From NCBI GenBank assembly GCA_016748015.1, contig JAAOMT010000630.1, forward strand, positions 328,918 through 340,016: 11,099 bases of DNA. Reading direction: 5' to 3'. The notes beneath the pieces were generated by a model. The model was not told the DNA's origin and searched no databases. It saw nothing but the letters and a program-made list of their open reading frames with translations. The first letter of the stretch is position 1. Every line of letters begins with the position of its first letter. The DNA is from Geosiphon pyriformis. Its lineage: Eukaryota; Glomeromycota; Glomeromycetes; Archaeosporales; Geosiphonaceae. The position numbers and the translations under genes were made by a program. Below, piece after piece: positions 9,238 through 11,099 of the stretch.

Positions 9238-11099
9238 TTAGTTGTAAATAAAAATATATATTTTTATTGAAGATATTTTGAGTTGTAATATTTCGTGACC
9301 TGCTGATCCTGATTTATCAGTCTTATGATTAATGATTTCGATACGATCCCTTTCGACTGGAATGGTTAAAGCCAATTGATCTTCAATTGTCTCGAAAAAT
9401 CCACTGCTGTTTCTACTTTCGGTGAAATTCGAAGTTCCATTTGTATTCAGACGCAAAAGTCCCGTCAGGGTAGCTTAAATCAATAAACGTTATGTATTTT
9501 AGTTAAACAGGGACTTTCAAAATTTCCTAATAGAAAATAAGCAATAAACCTTCTTACCTGCATGAATGCTTTCTCCTGCTTCTAAACAAACGAACGAACG
9601 AACGAATGAATTAATGAATAATAATTAATAATTAATTTTTAAAATGAATTTCTTAGAAAGCAAAAAAATAGAAAATGTATATTTACCTGTTTTAAATTGC
9701 CAAATATTTCTACGGATTCCTTTAATGGCTTCCTTATACTTTGCATCTTTTACAAAACTATTATTGACGACTATAAAATAATCTTTATCCCGTTGATTAA
9801 ATGTACTTTCTAATACTGTTTCTACTATGATAGTTTTCTTATCCGAACTCACACGACAATTCTTTCCAGAGATACTTTGTCTTAGAATTGGTATAGTCTC
9901 ATTGATTTGATAAATATAAATATTGTTGTTATTGTTGTTGGATAATGAGATTTCATTAGAATAAGTGATAGTTATTTTGCGCCGCCCTAACGGAATTATC
10001 GTATTACGAGGAGGGTAAGTAATTTCGATCAAAGGATTTTCATATCCAGTGTCTATTCAAATAAAAAATTATTAAAAATTATGAAACTCTATAAAAATAT
10101 CACCATTCAATCTTACCGTTTTTTAAAAAATATGGTAAATTCTTGGAATATATTGTAATATTGTTCTTCCCTAATGTAGCAGCTAAGAAGGTGTTGTTTG
10201 GTAAGATAATCCAGGAAGTAGAAAAAAAGCTGGAAAGGTTCGAACTGTTGAATGAATCCTTCTGTTTTCCAAATTGGTCACTTAAAGTAAATTGATATCT
10301 TGAAATATCTGTATAGGTTTCAGTAATTTTTCCCCCATAAGGCAGTGGATATTCCCATGAAGGTCCCAAATCTAATTGCTTGGCATAATTCGTGTCATAT
10401 TTTAACACTGCTCCACTTTGAAGAAATGATATCGTAAATTCACGGGGTTTTATAAATTCATAATTTAGGCGACAATAATAACCCAAACCATCTATTTGAG
10501 CAGCACATTCATTGATCGCCAAATAATTTGCGTCACATTGATAGAGTAGAAAGTGAGGGCCAAATTCAGTTGTTTCTGGCTCCCAAAATGTGACATATAG
10601 CGAATATTTTTTTACACCGAAAAGATGAATAATGGGAAAATTAGTAATGGAAGAATCAACAATATATGCATATGCAAAGCCTCCTTCAGTTGTGGCAAAA
10701 GAGGAATTGGCGTGTGGATGCGATGTTAAATTTCCTTTTAATTCAAACGTTTTAGGACCAAAAATTGGTTTGATATTTTGATTGGATTCAATCCTAGATA
10801 TAAATTGAATGTTGAGATTATTGGGATTTATATATTGAATATTTTCAAATTTATTAAATTTACTAACTTACGGAATATTATAAATAGTCCACTCGATTTC
10901 TATATTATTATAATTGTTATTTTTCGAAATAAGAAATTTATCATTTTGGGTACTTATTATTGACCCGTGCCCTAATTCTATACCACTAGATAAAGCATTA
11001 TGAATTATCAATATTAATTTTTATTTTTAAAATTAAGCAGATTTATTTTAAAGAGTTATTTAACAGAAACCTTTTAACTAATGTTCCATTCCATGAGTA
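9238..11099 (-). CDS. Truncated inverted paralogue lacking the C-terminal membrane block (copy 2, partial)
   Basis: Minus-strand exons: 11099-11071 (5' end beyond the window), 10985-10872, 10793-10117, 10052-9687, 9581-9558 and 9473-9238. Phases and splice sites match copy 1 exactly. The protein keeps the ectodomain, the Ig-like domain (NTIIPLGRRKITITYS, ending IWQFKT) and the microexon. Homology stops in the middle of exon 6 at 9263; the frame then adds KIYIFIYN and ends at 9238-9240. About 270 residues present in copy 1, including every C-terminal helix and EDIPQ, are missing. There are no internal stops, and coding indels against copy 1 are 18 and 9 bases. If the N-terminal anchor exists outside the window, the product would be a single-pass or secreted ectodomain. 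A young pseudogene is the alternative, but the open frame argues against long decay. Confidence 0.75.
9263..11099 (-). repeat. Right arm of long inverted duplication
   Basis: This is the reverse-complement partner of 4696-6540. Position 11099 pairs with 4696 and 9263 pairs with 6540. It carries copy 2 from the end of exon 1 into exon 6. Identity is very uneven: two mismatches in the outermost 358 bases, but dense differences in parts of exon 3, intron 5 and exon 6. Confidence 0.95.
9558..9581 (-). other. 24-base microexon of copy 2
   Basis: This is the counterpart of the copy 1 microexon, encoding EAGESIHA between TTTGTTTAG and GTAAGAAGG. Two of its residues differ from copy 1 (R to G, K to I), while length and splice sites are conserved. 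Confidence 0.7.

Noticed and set aside
4696-11099. Inverted repeat as a pure assembly artefact
   Set aside because: The copies differ by many substitutions, two coding indels and a different 3' end, so they are not one sequence assembled twice. A wrong join between two real loci cannot be excluded.
1-11099. tRNA, rRNA, CRISPR or bacterial operon structure
   Set aside because: No tRNA box motifs, rRNA cores, regular spaced repeats or ribosome binding sites were seen. Intron-containing genes show that this is eukaryotic nuclear DNA.

Overview
The window looks like nuclear DNA of a very AT-rich eukaryote, most probably an arbuscular mycorrhizal fungus of the Rhizophagus/Glomeromycotina type. 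The reasons are gene-poor A/T-dominated spacers, one decayed transposon fragment of higher GC, genes broken by many 63-106 base GT..AG introns, and a protein family that I recognise from memory as abundant in Rhizophagus. The organism assignment is inference.

Layout. Bases 1-530 hold a GC-richer, decayed retroelement-type coding relic on the minus strand, with in-frame stops and frameshifts. Bases 530-3140 are mostly AT-rich spacer with no convincing gene. At 3141-3329 there is one isolated exon-like segment with the look of a Kelch repeat, probably a gene remnant. Bases 3330-4245 are again spacer. The main gene, copy 1 (4246-7652, plus strand), can be rebuilt as ten exons with consistent phases: 2664 coding bases, 887 residues. 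It encodes an N-terminal signal anchor, a large Asn-rich ectodomain containing a bacterial-Ig-like/SbsA-type beta domain, a 24-base microexon, and a C-terminal block of about six membrane helices with an EDIPQ motif. Its last exon ends early just after a run of ten A; the next frame stays open to 7800 and encodes another hydrophobic helix. Bases 7800-9237 are extreme AT-rich spacer. From 9238 to the window end lies copy 2 on the minus strand, a close paralogue facing copy 1 tail to tail.

The most interesting structure is this pair. The homologous arms (4696-6540 and 9263-11099) form an inverted repeat of more than 1.8 kb with a 2.7 kb centre. Copy 2 loses homology in the middle of exon 6 and stops 8 codons later, so it keeps the ectodomain but has lost every C-terminal membrane helix. 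Its splice sites and frame are intact, all its coding indels are multiples of three, and the substitutions are concentrated in replacement sites. One 36-base block has 18 differences and sits beside 120 bases with only one. This fits a diversifying receptor-like family in which a truncated, possibly non-membrane or single-pass version sits next to the full-length one. Function is unknown, and nothing in the sequence names a ligand or pathway.
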